From NCBI RefSeq assembly GCF_030816505.1, contig NZ_JAUSYB010000001.1, forward strand, positions 2,852,001 through 2,916,000: DNA of 64,000 bases. The letters are read 5' to 3'. The notes beneath the pieces are model-generated. The model was not told the DNA's origin. It made no database searches and was given only the letters and a program-made list of their open reading frames with translations. Source of the DNA: Microbacterium sp. W4I20. Lineage in GTDB: Bacteria > Actinomycetota > Actinomycetes > Actinomycetales > Microbacteriaceae. The translations under genes were made by a program, and so were the position numbers. Positions 50,703-59,297 of the stretch are shown piece after piece. Each line of letters starts with the position of its first letter. Positions within the stretch are counted from its first letter, which is position 1.

Positions 50703-51662
50703 TCAGCCAGGCGTGCCGTCGTGCCGTTTCAGCCACTCGATGATCGCCCGGTTCGTCTCCTCTGGCCTCTCCTGCTGGATCCAGTGGCCGCTGTCGAGGC
50801 GGACCTCCTCGACGTGAGGCACGAACTCCGCGAGGTTCGGCGATGGCGCGACCGCGTCGCGATCGCCCGAGATCATGAGGGCGGGCTGGTGGATGATCGG
50901 ATCGACCTCCCCCAGCAGGTGCCAGTCGCGGTCGAAGTTGCGGTACCAGTTGATGCCGCCGGTGAACCCGGACTCCTCGAACGCTGTGACGTACACGGAG
51001 AGTTCGTCCGCGCTCAACAGGGGTTCCCCGAGCGGGGAGTCCGACAGTGCGAGCTCGATCATCGCGTTTCCGGGCTGCGGCGCCTGGAGGGGCTCGTTCC
51101 TGCGGTACAGGTTGCGGAAGAACCGCTCCGTATTCGCATCGAGCACCGCATCGGCGACGCCGGGCTGCCGGTTGAAGTGTACGAAGTAGTAGTCGCTGCC
51201 GAGCACCTCCTCCATGAACTCGAGCCACGGACGCTCGCCGCGCGCAGGGTAGGGCAGGCTCAGGCAGATCACCTTGTTCACCCTGGTCGGATGCAGCACG
51301 GTGAGGCTCCACACGACCATCGCGCCCCAGTCGTGGCCGACGAAGGTCGCGTCCGCATAGCCGTAGTGGTCGAGCAGCGCGACGAGATCGCCCGCCAACT
51401 GCGCGACGTCGTACGCCTCGACCTCTGCCGGGTGGGAGGAACCTCCGAAGCCCCGTTGGGTGGGCGCGATCACGTGATAGCCCGCCGCGACCAGCGCCGG
51501 CACCTGATGGCGCCAGGTGAAGGCGAGGTCCGGCCAGCCGTGGCAGAGCACGATGGGCCTGCCGGCGTTCTCGGGGCCGGCTTCGAAGACCTCGAGCGTC
51601 ACGCCGTTCACGGCGATCAGAGTGGGCTCGGGGAAGGGGATGGAAGGAGTCAGTGTGTTCAT
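50703..51662 (-). CDS. Alpha/beta hydrolase, epoxide hydrolase-like
   Basis: 319 residues from ATG 51662 (GTG 51671 possible). Motifs: LCHGWPDLAFTWRHQ (oxyanion HGWP), FVGHDWGAMVVWSL (nucleophile Asp in GHDWG), cap-domain Tyr residues and LDSGHWIQQERP with the catalytic His. This set fits soluble epoxide hydrolases, which open epoxides through an Asp ester; dehalogenases are a nearby alternative. It is divergent from a WYL regulator across a palindrome and probably under its control. It looks inserted into the carbohydrate block and unrelated to it. Confidence 0.87.
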   Translation of the reverse strand: MNTLTPSIPFPEPTLIAVNGVTLEVFEAGPENAGRPIVLCHGWPDLAFTWRHQVPALVAAGYHVIAPTQRGFGGSSHPAEVEAYDVAQLAGDLVALLDHYGYADATFVGHDWGAMVVWSLTVLHPTRVNKVICLSLPYPARGERPWLEFMEEVLGSDYYFVHFNRQPGVADAVLDANTERFFRNLYRRNEPLQAPQPGNAMIELALSDSPLGEPLLSADELSVYVTAFEESGFTGGINWYRNFDRDWHLLGEVDPIIHQPALMISGDRDAVAPSPNLAEFVPHVEEVRLDSGHWIQQERPEETNRAIIEWLKRHDGTPG

Positions 51663-51681
51663 GCTCTTCACGCTAGGGAGG

Positions 51682-51708
51682 TAAACAGGTCACCTGATGA
51701 CCGGTTTA
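51682..51708. promoter_or_regulatory. Palindromic operator between hydrolase and WYL-regulator genes
   Basis: TAAACAGGTCA (51682-51692) and TGACCGGTTTA (51698-51708) are inverted with one mismatch around CCTGA. Placed in the 64-bp divergent region, it is a likely binding site of the adjacent WYL regulator and would control both genes. It excludes a start of the regulator at 51697. Confidence 0.7.
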
Positions 51709-51726
51709 TCTGGGAATGTTGTGCTC

Positions 51727-52677
51727 ATGCGAAGCGATCGACTCGTGGCCATCCTGCTCATGCTGCAGCGCCGCGAACAGGTGACGGCCGCCGAGGTCGC
51801 CGCCGAGCTCGAGGTATCGGAGCGCACCGCGCGCCGCGACCTCGATGCACTCGCGCAGAGCGGCGTTCCGGTCTACTCGATCCAGGGCCGAGCCGGCGGA
51901 TGGCGGCTGCTCGGTGGCGGCCGCACCGACCTTTCCGGGCTGACCGCGAGCGAGACCCGTGCCTTGTTCCTCGTCGCCGGCCCTGCCTCGACGGCGACCC
52001 CGGCCGTGAGGTCCGCGCTCCGCAAGCTCGTCCGCGCTCTTCCCGAGTCGTTCCGGGACGAGGCCGAGGCCGCGGCATCTTCGTTGATCCTCGACCCGCA
52101 GCAGTGGGGCGCCAGGCGGGCCGCGCAGCCGCCTCCGCGTTTTCTCGATGAACTGCAGGACGCCGTGATCCGCCGCGTGCGGGTGCGGCTCGGCTACGTC
52201 GACGGCGAGGGCGCGGAGTCCGAGCGGATCGTCCACCCACTGGGCATCGTCGCCAAGGGGCCGTCCTGGTATCTCGTCGCCTACACAGAAGGAGGCAGAC
52301 GCACCTTCCGGATCGACCGGGTCTCGTCCGCTGCCCCGACCGACGAACCCGTCGTGCTCCCTGGCGCCGTCGACCTCTCCGAGAGCTGGCGGGAGATCGC
52401 CGACGACATCGACCGGCGGCGCACATCACGCGTCCAGATCCACGGCACCTGCGCGCCCGACGGGATCGACAAGCTCAGGCTCGCGGTCGGCGACAATCTC
52501 GAGACCATGGGCGTCACCGCTGACGGGCGTATCTCGGTCGTGATCCACGGGCCCAGCGAGTACGGGCTCGCGGGGCTTCTCTCCGGCCTCGTCGAATGGC
52601 TCGACATCACCGAGCCCGCCGGCGTGCGCGACCATCTTGCGGCCATCGGCCGGGCGCTCACGGAACGCTACGGCTGA
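51727..52677 (+). CDS. WYL-domain transcriptional regulator (HTH_11 type)
   Basis: 316 residues from ATG 51727, chosen because an earlier GTG at 51697 lies in the palindrome. N-terminal winged helix MRSDRLVAILLMLQRREQVT and VSERTARRDLDALAQSGVPV; the WYL domain in the middle (GIVAKGPSWYLVAYTEGGRRTFRIDRV) and a C-terminal WCX-like region follow. WYL regulators bind nucleic acid fragments or small ligands and act as repressors or activators. Divergent pairing with the epoxide-hydrolase-like gene indicates local control. Ends at a long shared terminator. Confidence 0.88.
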   Translation: MRSDRLVAILLMLQRREQVTAAEVAAELEVSERTARRDLDALAQSGVPVYSIQGRAGGWRLLGGGRTDLSGLTASETRALFLVAGPASTATPAVRSALRKLVRALPESFRDEAEAAASSLILDPQQWGARRAAQPPPRFLDELQDAVIRRVRVRLGYVDGEGAESERIVHPLGIVAKGPSWYLVAYTEGGRRTFRIDRVSSAAPTDEPVVLPGAVDLSESWREIADDIDRRRTSRVQIHGTCAPDGIDKLRLAVGDNLETMGVTADGRISVVIHGPSEYGLAGLLSGLVEWLDITEPAGVRDHLAAIGRALTERYG

Positions 52678-52686
52678 ACCCGCTCC

Positions 52687-52745
52687 TTCGAATCGCGCAA
52701 CTGGTCGATTCGATCCGTGAAAAGCGACCAGTCGCGTGATTCGAA
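52687..52745. terminator. Bidirectional terminator hairpin (21-bp imperfect stem)
   Basis: Arms of 21 bp at 52687-52707 (TTCGAATCGCGCAACTGGTC plus G) and 52725-52745 (CGACCAGTCGCGTGATTCGA plus A) pair at 19 positions; the loop is 17 bases. It fills the 72-bp gap between the convergent WYL and kinase genes and can serve both. The stem contains ACTGGTC, but this is probably chance, as no promoter is near. Confidence 0.85.
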
Positions 52746-52749
52746 AGGT

Positions 52750-53664
52750 CTACAGCCGGCTCGCCAGGAACCAGGCACCGGCCACGGGCGGCTCGTGCAG
52801 GACGATGAAGCGCAGGTCCGGATGCCGCTGCGCCAGCAGTTCTCGCACGGCATCGGCCAGGCGCGGCTGCGCGGTGATCACGCCGCCGGCCGCGACGACC
52901 GCGTCGCCGACAGCACCGCGACGGCGCAGCTGATCGACCAGGCGCACGAGGTGCTCGGCACCGGCACGGATGACGTCGGCGGCGAGAGCGGAGCCCTCAT
53001 CGGCCGCGCGGAACACGGCCGGTGCGTGCGGAGCCCAGCTCGCCATGGTCGGGTCGTCGTTCACGGCGCGGGCGAGCCGCTCGGCATCCGTCACGCCGAA
53101 GTCGGCCAGCAGGGCGCCGAGCAGTCCGTCGTCGGGCTCGCCGTCGTCGTGCGCGAGCAGCGCCGCTTTCGTGGCCTCGCGGACGAGCCCGGCGCCGCCG
53201 GCCTCGTCGCCGATCACCCAGCCCCAGCCCCCGGTGACGAGTGCGGCACCCGAGGGGTCGACGGCGACGCCGATCGCTCCGGTCCCGGCGATGAGCCCGA
53301 GTCCGGCGTCGAGACCGGCCGCGGGCACCAGCAGCGCGGCGTCGTTCACGCACCGCACCCGGCCATGGCCGCGGCTCCGCAGTGCGGCTTCGAGATCATG
53401 GGCGACCTCGGGGTTGTCCAGCCCCTGTGCGCCGATCACCAGCGCGCCGATCGAAGCGCCCGCGGGCAGAGCCCGCCCGAGCACCTCCACGAGCCAGCCC
53501 GCTGCGGCATCCGCCGGTTCGGCATCCCACTCCGCCGAGCTCATCACGACGTCGGCGACGAGTGTGCCGTCGGCCGTCGTCGCCCGCACGGCGGCCTTGG
53601 TGCCGCCCACGTCCATGCCGACGACGAGTCCCTCGTGAGCGAGGGCGTCATCGGGTGGGGTCAC
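52750..53664 (-). CDS. BadF/BadG/NagK-like sugar kinase (ASKHA fold)
   Basis: 304 residues. GLVVGMDVGGTKAAVRATTA near the start is the phosphate-1 motif; VNDAALLV, LIAGTGAIGVAVDPSG and GWGWVIGDEAGGAGLVREAT match the BadF/BcrAD and N-acetylglucosamine-kinase group. An amino-sugar (GlcNAc-type) substrate is the best guess in this operon. Its start overlaps the SIS-gene stop by 4 bp (ATGA), so kinase and SIS isomerase are co-translated and should act in sequence: phosphorylation then isomerisation or deamination. Cytosolic. Confidence 0.83.
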   Translation of the reverse strand: MTPPDDALAHEGLVVGMDVGGTKAAVRATTADGTLVADVVMSSAEWDAEPADAAAGWLVEVLGRALPAGASIGALVIGAQGLDNPEVAHDLEAALRSRGHGRVRCVNDAALLVPAAGLDAGLGLIAGTGAIGVAVDPSGAALVTGGWGWVIGDEAGGAGLVREATKAALLAHDDGEPDDGLLGALLADFGVTDAERLARAVNDDPTMASWAPHAPAVFRAADEGSALAADVIRAGAEHLVRLVDQLRRRGAVGDAVVAAGGVITAQPRLADAVRELLAQRHPDLRFIVLHEPPVAGAWFLASRL

Positions 53665-54701
53665 TGCGCGGCTCCGAGCTCTGCGCCGGCATCCGCTCCG
53701 GCCTCGACCTTGGTGTCGTCGTTGTGGAACACGAACTCCTCGATCTCGACCCCGCGCGATTCGGCGACGCGGGCCACCAGTCCCTGCAGGAACAGCGCTT
53801 CGAGCACCGCCCTCGCGTTGGCGGAGCTGTCGGTCAGCCGCACGACCTCCAGGTGGTCGGCGCTCTCGACGTCGTCGGTCGTCACGAGCACGACGCGGTG
53901 TCCGGCGGCGCTGAGCGTGCGCGCCACCCGGTGCTCGCGCTCGCTGCCGAACAGCACATGGGCGCCGTCGCCGGCCGACTCCATCGAGCCGTGCAGGTAC
54001 TGGCGTGTGCCCATCGCACTCGCCGGGATGCGCGCGACCTCGCGGAACAGCAGCGCACCGGCCTCGGCGGAACCCGTCGATGGTCCGGCGCCGACGAAGT
54101 CGAGACTGGGCGCCGACGCGATCAGCGCGGCAGCGCGGTCGACGGAGGGCGCGAGCATGGTGTCAGTCTGGCGGAACAGCGCGGCGAAGTCGTGCCAGGC
54201 GGGATCGACCGTGCCCCCGGCCCACGCCTCGGCGAGCATGCTGACCGCCACGACCGTCGCGGTGTAGCCGATCGTCGAGGCATAGCTGTCGGGGATCGAG
54301 CCGAGGCCGACGAGGTGGGTGGCCAGGTCGGCGAGCGGCGACGGGACGGTGTTGATCACGGCGTAGCGGAGCGACTCGGGGACGGTCTCGAGCGCCGCGA
54401 TCGTCTCGCTGCTGCGGCCGCTCTGCGAGACGCCGATGACCGGGTGGTCGCCGGTCGCGAGGGGCAGTGGCGTGCCCCCGGCATCCAGGCGCCAGGCGGT
54501 GATGCCGCGCTCACGCAGATGCCAGACCGCCGGGGCGGTCGCGGCGAGACTGGCGCCGATGCCGAGGAAGAGCGGTCCGACCTCGCCGAGCGCTCCTCGT
54601 GCGGCGAGAGCCTTGACCTGCTCCTCGATGCGCGGGATCGCCGTCGCGAGCGCGTCGGCCTGACCTGCGGTGGCCTCCGCGTAGCTGATGTATCCGTCCA
54701 T
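53661..54701 (-). CDS. SIS-domain phosphosugar isomerase/deaminase-like protein
   Basis: 346 residues. Two SIS domains as in the isomerase half of GlmS and in AgaS/FrlB-type proteins: GPLFLGIGASLAATAPAVWH, ISQSGRSSETIAALE-like VIGVSQSGRSSETIAALETV (phosphosugar-binding Ser), and LDFVGAGPSTGSAEAGALLF. AAGGAA lies before ATG 54701. Family members isomerise or deaminate amino-sugar phosphates, or deglycate sugar-amine phosphates. Between a copper amine oxidase and a kinase gene in one operon, it fits breakdown of an amino-substituted sugar; the exact reaction is unknown. Confidence 0.85.
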   Translation of the reverse strand: MDGYISYAEATAGQADALATAIPRIEEQVKALAARGALGEVGPLFLGIGASLAATAPAVWHLRERGITAWRLDAGGTPLPLATGDHPVIGVSQSGRSSETIAALETVPESLRYAVINTVPSPLADLATHLVGLGSIPDSYASTIGYTATVVAVSMLAEAWAGGTVDPAWHDFAALFRQTDTMLAPSVDRAAALIASAPSLDFVGAGPSTGSAEAGALLFREVARIPASAMGTRQYLHGSMESAGDGAHVLFGSEREHRVARTLSAAGHRVVLVTTDDVESADHLEVVRLTDSSANARAVLEALFLQGLVARVAESRGVEIEEFVFHNDDTKVEAGADAGAELGAAQ

Positions 54702-54723
54702 GTCGTTCCTTGTGCTCGTCCGG

Positions 54724-56670
54724 TCAATGCCCGGCGTGGTGGTCGTGGTGTTCCGGCGTCATCGCGCAGTGGTCTGCGGCCGCCGGGATGTCGAGAGCGG
54801 GGTTGCGCCCGAAGAAGCCGTGCGGCTTGAGCACGAAGCCACAGGTGTCGACCGACATGATCGGCCAGTCCTCGACCCGGGGGAAGTGCGTGAGACCGAA
54901 CGTGTGCCATAGCACGATGTCGGTGCCGTCGATCGAGCGGTCCGCCGCGACCCACTGCGGCAATCCCGCGCCACCCGGATGCAGGTTCACGAAATCGCCG
55001 GCCGGATACAGCTCGTCGGGCTCGTAGGCGGTGACCCACAGGTGCTTCGTGGTGAACGTCGCGCGCTTGTGGATGTCGGACTCGCTGTCGGCCAGCAGCA
55101 GCGGCTTGCCCTCGGGGAACAGCATCCAGCCGACCGGCTCGCCGAGGCGATTCTGCACCTCGGTGCTGCCGATGAACCAGGTGCGGCCGGTGAGGTTGTC
55201 GGCGATGCGCTGCGCCTCGGACTCGGTGCGCAGCCGCGTGATGCTCTGCGTGAAGCCGGTGCCGTGCGGGTTGTCCCCGCCACGCGGCACCGCGACCGCT
55301 TCGATCTCGTCCACCGCGTTCGCGAGGCCGTCGATCGCGACGTCGAGGCGCGCGCTGAACAGGTGCTGGTGGTTCGGGGCGCCGAGTCCCGGAGCGACCT
55401 CGGTCGCGTACGGGTAGCCCTTGCCGGGGTGCGCCGAGGTGAAGACGATGCCGGTGGCCTTGACCTCGAACTCGATGGTGCCGTCGAGTCCGAAGTACCA
55501 GTAGAAGCCGTAGTCGTAGTTGCCCACGGTCATGAAGAAGCTCACCACGAGGCGGCGGTTGCGGCGGGTCTCGGACGAGCCGTTCCAGTTGTCGGAGTGC
55601 TTCCAGAGCACGCCGGCATCCTCCTCATGGATGCAGATGGCCTGACGGACGATGCGGGCGTCGCCGTCGTTCCCCGCCACCACCGCGTCGAGATAGGTGA
55701 TGTTGCCGACGCAGTCGCAGCCCAGCTCGAGTGAGTTCGCGAAGCCGCCGAACAGGTACTCGCCGCCGTCGAAGAAGTTCTGGAACCAGCGCTGCGGGCT
55801 CGGGTCGCCGTAGGGCACGACCATCTCGGCGATCGAGGCGCGGTACAGCACAGAACGCTGCTCGTCGCCGTCGGCGATCGACACGTCGTGCAGCACGAGG
55901 CCCTCTCGCTGGTCGAACGACACCTGCACCCGCCAGCCCGCCCAGTCCAGCACGCCGTTCTCGTCGATCGCGAAGCTCGGGCCCTGCGGCTGGGTGATCT
56001 CGATCGGCTTCAGCCCCGCGCGATCCGGTCCGCGCCAGGAGGCCAGGTGGTAGTTCCCGTCCTCCTGCGGCACCGGGAGGTCGACGTAGTCGATCACGTC
56101 GAGCACCTCGCCGGTGACCACGTCGACCATGACCGTGACTCCATCGACCGGGTGCGCCCAGCCGAGGTCGTCGGGGGTGCGCTGCACGAACGTGAAGCAG
56201 CGCTGGATGCGGCGGCCGCGCTCGTCGTCGGCGAGCACGCCGCCCGAGAGGGGGTTGACCCGCAGCTGCGAGAGATCGGTGAGTCCGCGTTTGGCCATCG
56301 CCGCGATCCAGCGCTCATCCTGGTGCACGACCTCCTCGACGTAGCCGAACTCGCGGAGCACCACGGGCACGGCGCCGTCGACCTGCGGGTCGAGCTGACG
56401 GGAGGAGACCACGGCGCCCGCGGAGGGATCGACCACGACGTCGTGCGAGATGCCCGTGACCATGTCGATCAGGAAGCTGCGCACGAGTCGCGGCAGCCGC
56501 TCACCCGCGAGGAGGCGTCGCTTGTCGGGGGTCGCGAGGCCGACGTAGGAGTAGTGCGTGTCGGCAGAGGCGATCCCCGCGGATTCGAGGGCGGCGCGGT
56601 TGGCGGCGATCTCCTCGGCAGTCAGCGTCGCGAGCAGCGCGTTCGCGCCGGACGGCAGTGTGGTGGTCAT
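54724..56670 (-). CDS. Copper-containing primary amine oxidase, topaquinone type
   Basis: 648 residues from ATG 56670 behind AAGGAGAC; a longer frame upstream overlaps the next gene. The cofactor Tyr385 lies in VGNYDYGFYW, the catalytic base Asp301 in NFFDGGEYLF, copper ligands His434 and His436 in NHQHLFSARLD and a third His in GLTHFPRVEDWP. All family hallmarks are intact. No signal peptide is visible, so it should act in the cytosol, turning a primary amine plus oxygen and water into aldehyde, ammonia and peroxide. The aldehyde dehydrogenase in the divergent operon would oxidise the product. The Gly/His-rich tail (HHDHHAGH) may bind metal. Confidence 0.93.
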   Translation of the reverse strand: MTTTLPSGANALLATLTAEEIAANRAALESAGIASADTHYSYVGLATPDKRRLLAGERLPRLVRSFLIDMVTGISHDVVVDPSAGAVVSSRQLDPQVDGAVPVVLREFGYVEEVVHQDERWIAAMAKRGLTDLSQLRVNPLSGGVLADDERGRRIQRCFTFVQRTPDDLGWAHPVDGVTVMVDVVTGEVLDVIDYVDLPVPQEDGNYHLASWRGPDRAGLKPIEITQPQGPSFAIDENGVLDWAGWRVQVSFDQREGLVLHDVSIADGDEQRSVLYRASIAEMVVPYGDPSPQRWFQNFFDGGEYLFGGFANSLELGCDCVGNITYLDAVVAGNDGDARIVRQAICIHEEDAGVLWKHSDNWNGSSETRRNRRLVVSFFMTVGNYDYGFYWYFGLDGTIEFEVKATGIVFTSAHPGKGYPYATEVAPGLGAPNHQHLFSARLDVAIDGLANAVDEIEAVAVPRGGDNPHGTGFTQSITRLRTESEAQRIADNLTGRTWFIGSTEVQNRLGEPVGWMLFPEGKPLLLADSESDIHKRATFTTKHLWVTAYEPDELYPAGDFVNLHPGGAGLPQWVAADRSIDGTDIVLWHTFGLTHFPRVEDWPIMSVDTCGFVLKPHGFFGRNPALDIPAAADHCAMTPEHHDHHAGH

Positions 56671-56738
56671 CCTCGGGTGTCTCCTTGTCCTTCGACGGCG
56701 GTGTCGGATGGCGGTTGTCTTCCAGTGTTTTGGGCGGT

Positions 56739-57776
56739 TCAGCGCTCGAGCCGCACCGGCTCCCAGGTGCCCGAGCGCATCGCGCGGTAGCAGGCGTCGA
56801 GGATGCAGTTCACGATCCAGCCGTCCTCGAACGTCTCCATCGGCGTGGTGCCGGCGGCGTAGTGGTCGATGAAGTGCCGCATCTGCTGCGAGAACCCGTA
56901 GGCGCGGGTCTCCTCCGGCACAGGGTGCACCCACCCGGTCTCGGCATCCGCCTTCTCGACCAGGTAGCCGACCGGCTTCTCGATGAAGCCCCAGACCGGG
57001 GTGACCGAGGTGTCGGTGACGAGACGGCCGGCCGTGCCGGTGAATTCGTGGCGCAGCTGCATGCCGCCCTTCTCGGTCCACGACGACTCGATGATCGCGA
57101 GCTGGCCGCCGGCGAACTTCAGCAGAGCGACGGCGGTGTCCTCTCCGGTGGTCTTGTCGGTATGCACCATGGTCGAGCCCCAGGCGAAGACCTCGGTCAC
57201 CGCATTGTCCTTGCCGAAGAAGTGCCTGGCCGACTCCACGGTGTGGCAGCCCATGTCGAGCAGCGCTCCGCCGCCCGCGGTCTCGGCGTCCCAGAAGTGC
57301 GCGGCGTGCGGACCGGAGTGCGCCTCGCGGGCGCGCATCGTGAGCAGCTCGCCGATGCCGCCGGCCTGGGCCATCTCGTGGGCCTTCTGCACGTTCGGGG
57401 AGAACACCGAGCTCTCGGCGTAGCCGTGCCAGACGCCGGCGTCCTCGACGATGCGGAGGATCTCGGCGGCCTCGGCGCCGGTGCGGGCGAGCGGTTTGGT
57501 GCAGATGATGCCCTTGCCCGCCGCGGCTGCGATGCGCACCGCCTCGACGTGGGCCTCGTTGGGCAGGGCCACCACGACGACGTCGATGTCGGGATTCGCG
57601 CACAGTTCGGCGATGTCGGTGTAGGTGTGCGGGCTGCTCCAGCGCTCGGCGAAGCGGGCGGCGCGGTCGGCGTCGCGGGAGAAGTTCGCCGCCAGGATCC
57701 CGTCGCGCACATCGAGCAGGGAGTCGGCGTACGAGTCTGCGATGAACCCGGAGCCGAGGATGCCGACACGAATCAC
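56739..57776 (-). CDS. Gfo/Idh/MocA family oxidoreductase
   Basis: 345 residues from GTG 57776, decided by AAGGAGG 7 bp upstream; the open frame extends further but across the promoter. Rossmann motif VGILGSGFIADSYADSLLDV; CTKPLARTGAEAAEILRIVE carries the KP motif with catalytic Lys; GGGALLDMGCHTVESARHFF has the active-site Asp/His. Cytosolic NAD(P)-dependent sugar or cyclitol oxidoreductase. First gene of the leftward operon with amine oxidase, SIS protein and kinase, and divergent from a sugar importer over TGGT half-sites. Confidence 0.87.
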   Translation of the reverse strand: MIRVGILGSGFIADSYADSLLDVRDGILAANFSRDADRAARFAERWSSPHTYTDIAELCANPDIDVVVVALPNEAHVEAVRIAAAAGKGIICTKPLARTGAEAAEILRIVEDAGVWHGYAESSVFSPNVQKAHEMAQAGGIGELLTMRAREAHSGPHAAHFWDAETAGGGALLDMGCHTVESARHFFGKDNAVTEVFAWGSTMVHTDKTTGEDTAVALLKFAGGQLAIIESSWTEKGGMQLRHEFTGTAGRLVTDTSVTPVWGFIEKPVGYLVEKADAETGWVHPVPEETRAYGFSQQMRHFIDHYAAGTTPMETFEDGWIVNCILDACYRAMRSGTWEPVRLER

Positions 57777-57806
57777 TGGAGCCTCCTTCAGGCCTGTTGT
57801 CCACAA

Positions 57807-57838
57807 GATACCACTTGTCTTAGAACTGTCTACCATTT
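57807..57838. promoter_or_regulatory. Putative GntR operator in the divergent promoter region
   Basis: GATACCACTT (57807-57816, complement AAGTGGTATC), CTTAGAA (57819-57825) and TACCATT (57831-57837, complement AATGGTA) lie together in a region that is markedly AT-rich for this genome. They repeat the half-sites and CTTAGA element seen at 37.6, 38.7 and 49.8 kb. TAGAAC at 57821 could be the -10 of the rightward importer operon. Confidence 0.55.
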
Positions 57839-57951
57839 TTCCATACCTCTTGCTACCGCATTGAGACCTATATATGCTGACCAGCACCACGCGCCGCCGC
57901 AATGGTGTGGCAGATCCTCCCGAGATCGCGCGTCCTTTCAGAGAGAAGGTC

Positions 57952-59233
57952 ATGATGCGCAAAGCCACAGCACCGCTCGCCGCCCTCGCCGTCACCACGC
58001 TCGCGCTCGGGCCTCGCCGGGTGCGCCACGGGAGGAGGGGGAGAGGATGCCGACTCGGTCACCCTCACCCTCGGCACCTGGCGCACCGAAGACGCCGCGA
58101 TGTGGGAGAGCGACATCATCCCCGCGTTCGAGAAGAGCCATCCCGGCATCAAGGTCGAGTACGCGCCGATCGACACCAACGACTACAACGCCGCGATCCA
58201 GTCGCAGATCGACGGCGGCACCGGACCCGACGTGATCATGTGCCGTCCGTTCGACGTGAACCGCTCCTGGATCGACAAGGGCTACTTCGAGCCGCTCGAC
58301 GGACTCGACGCGATCGGCTCGTTCCCGGAGTCGGCGCTCGCCGCGTGGGAGGGCGACGACGGCACGCCGTACTGCGTGCCCGTGGCATCCGTCCTCGCCG
58401 GCTTCTACTACAACACCGCGATCTTCGACGAGCTCGGACTCGACATCCCGCAGACGCAGGACGAGTTCGTCGAGGTGCTCGACGCGATCAAGGAGGACGG
58501 CACCTACGCGCCGCTCGCCCTCGGCAGCGCCGACGGCTGGCAGCTCGCCTACAACATGCTGTACCAGGTCGGACCGAACGCCTGGAAGGGCGAGGAGGGC
58601 CGCCTCGGCCTGATCGACGGATCGAAGAAGCTCACCGACCCCGAGTTCGTCGAGGGCTTCGAGGTCTTCGACTCGTTCAAGGACTACCTGCCGAACGGCT
58701 ACGAGTCGATCTCCTACGAGGACATGACCCAGCTGTTCACGCTCGGCCAGGCGGCGATCCTGCCCGACGGCTCCTGGCAGATCACGCAGGTCACCTCCAC
58801 CGGCCTCGACGTCGGGGTGTTCGGCGCCCCGCCCGCCGAGGAGGGCGGCCAGCGGTACCAGCAGGAGATGGCCGACATGGCCTTCGGCCTGAACGCCGCC
58901 GGAAAGAACAAGGAAGCCGCGACCGAGTTCGTCGAGTGGCTGGGCACGAGCGAGTTCCAGCAGCTCTACGTGAACAAGCTGCCGGGCTTCTTCTCGATGG
59001 GATCCGAGCCGGTCAAGTACGACAACGCCCTGGCTCAGGACTTCGCCGACCTGAAGGAGGGCGCCGAGCTCACCTCCCGCCTGGCGCTCGACCGTCTGAG
59101 CGCCGGTCAGCCCCCGCTCGACGACGAGATCTGGCGCGTCGCGCAGCTCATGTTCAACAGCGGACTCTCCGCCGAGGAGGCGACGGCCGAACTGCAGAAG
59201 GGCCTCGACTCCTGGTACACGCCCGCGCCGTGA
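57952..59233 (+). pseudogene. Sugar ABC transporter substrate-binding lipoprotein (CUT1), frameshifted in signal peptide
   Basis: ATG 57952 with AGAGAAGG upstream begins MMRKATAPLAALAVTTLALG, then the frame breaks at GGG 58009-58011. With one G fewer it reads LAGCATGGGGEDADSV (lipobox LAGC, Cys24) and continues as a family 1 sugar-binding protein (WESDIIPAFEKSHPGIKVEY) to TGA 59233, about 426 residues. Without this base the mature protein would lack its signal. As the next three genes are intact and need it, a one-base sequencing error is likelier than a dead gene. It would deliver a sugar to the permeases that follow. Confidence 0.87.
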
Positions 59234-59239
59234 GGCACC

Positions 59240-59266
59240 GCCGGGGGCGGGTCTTCCGCCCCCGGC
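59240..59266 (+). terminator. Intra-operon hairpin after the sugar-binding protein gene
   Basis: GCCGGGGGCGG (59240-59250) and CCGCCCCCGGC (59256-59266) form a perfect 11-bp GC stem with loop GTCTT, 6 bp after the stop and 31 bp before the permease start. A partial terminator or mRNA-stabilising hairpin that raises binding-protein expression. Confidence 0.8.
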
Positions 59267-59297
59267 ATCCCCCCGTTCCCCGAGGGAGAGCATCCGC

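Noticed and set aside
52687..52745. GntR operator reading of ACTGGTC/GACCAGT in the hairpin after the WYL gene
   Set aside because: It lies between two convergent gene ends with no promoter, and the long stem explains it as a terminator.
54724..57804. Single 1026-codon frame joining the amine oxidase with upstream sequence
   Set aside because: The upstream part is antisense-quality sequence overlapping the Gfo/Idh/MocA gene; the AAGGAGAC site and family alignment put the amine oxidase start at 56670.
57840..57950. Riboswitch in the leader of the rightward sugar importer operon
   Set aside because: The leader is AT-rich but shows no stable nested stems or known aptamer core.
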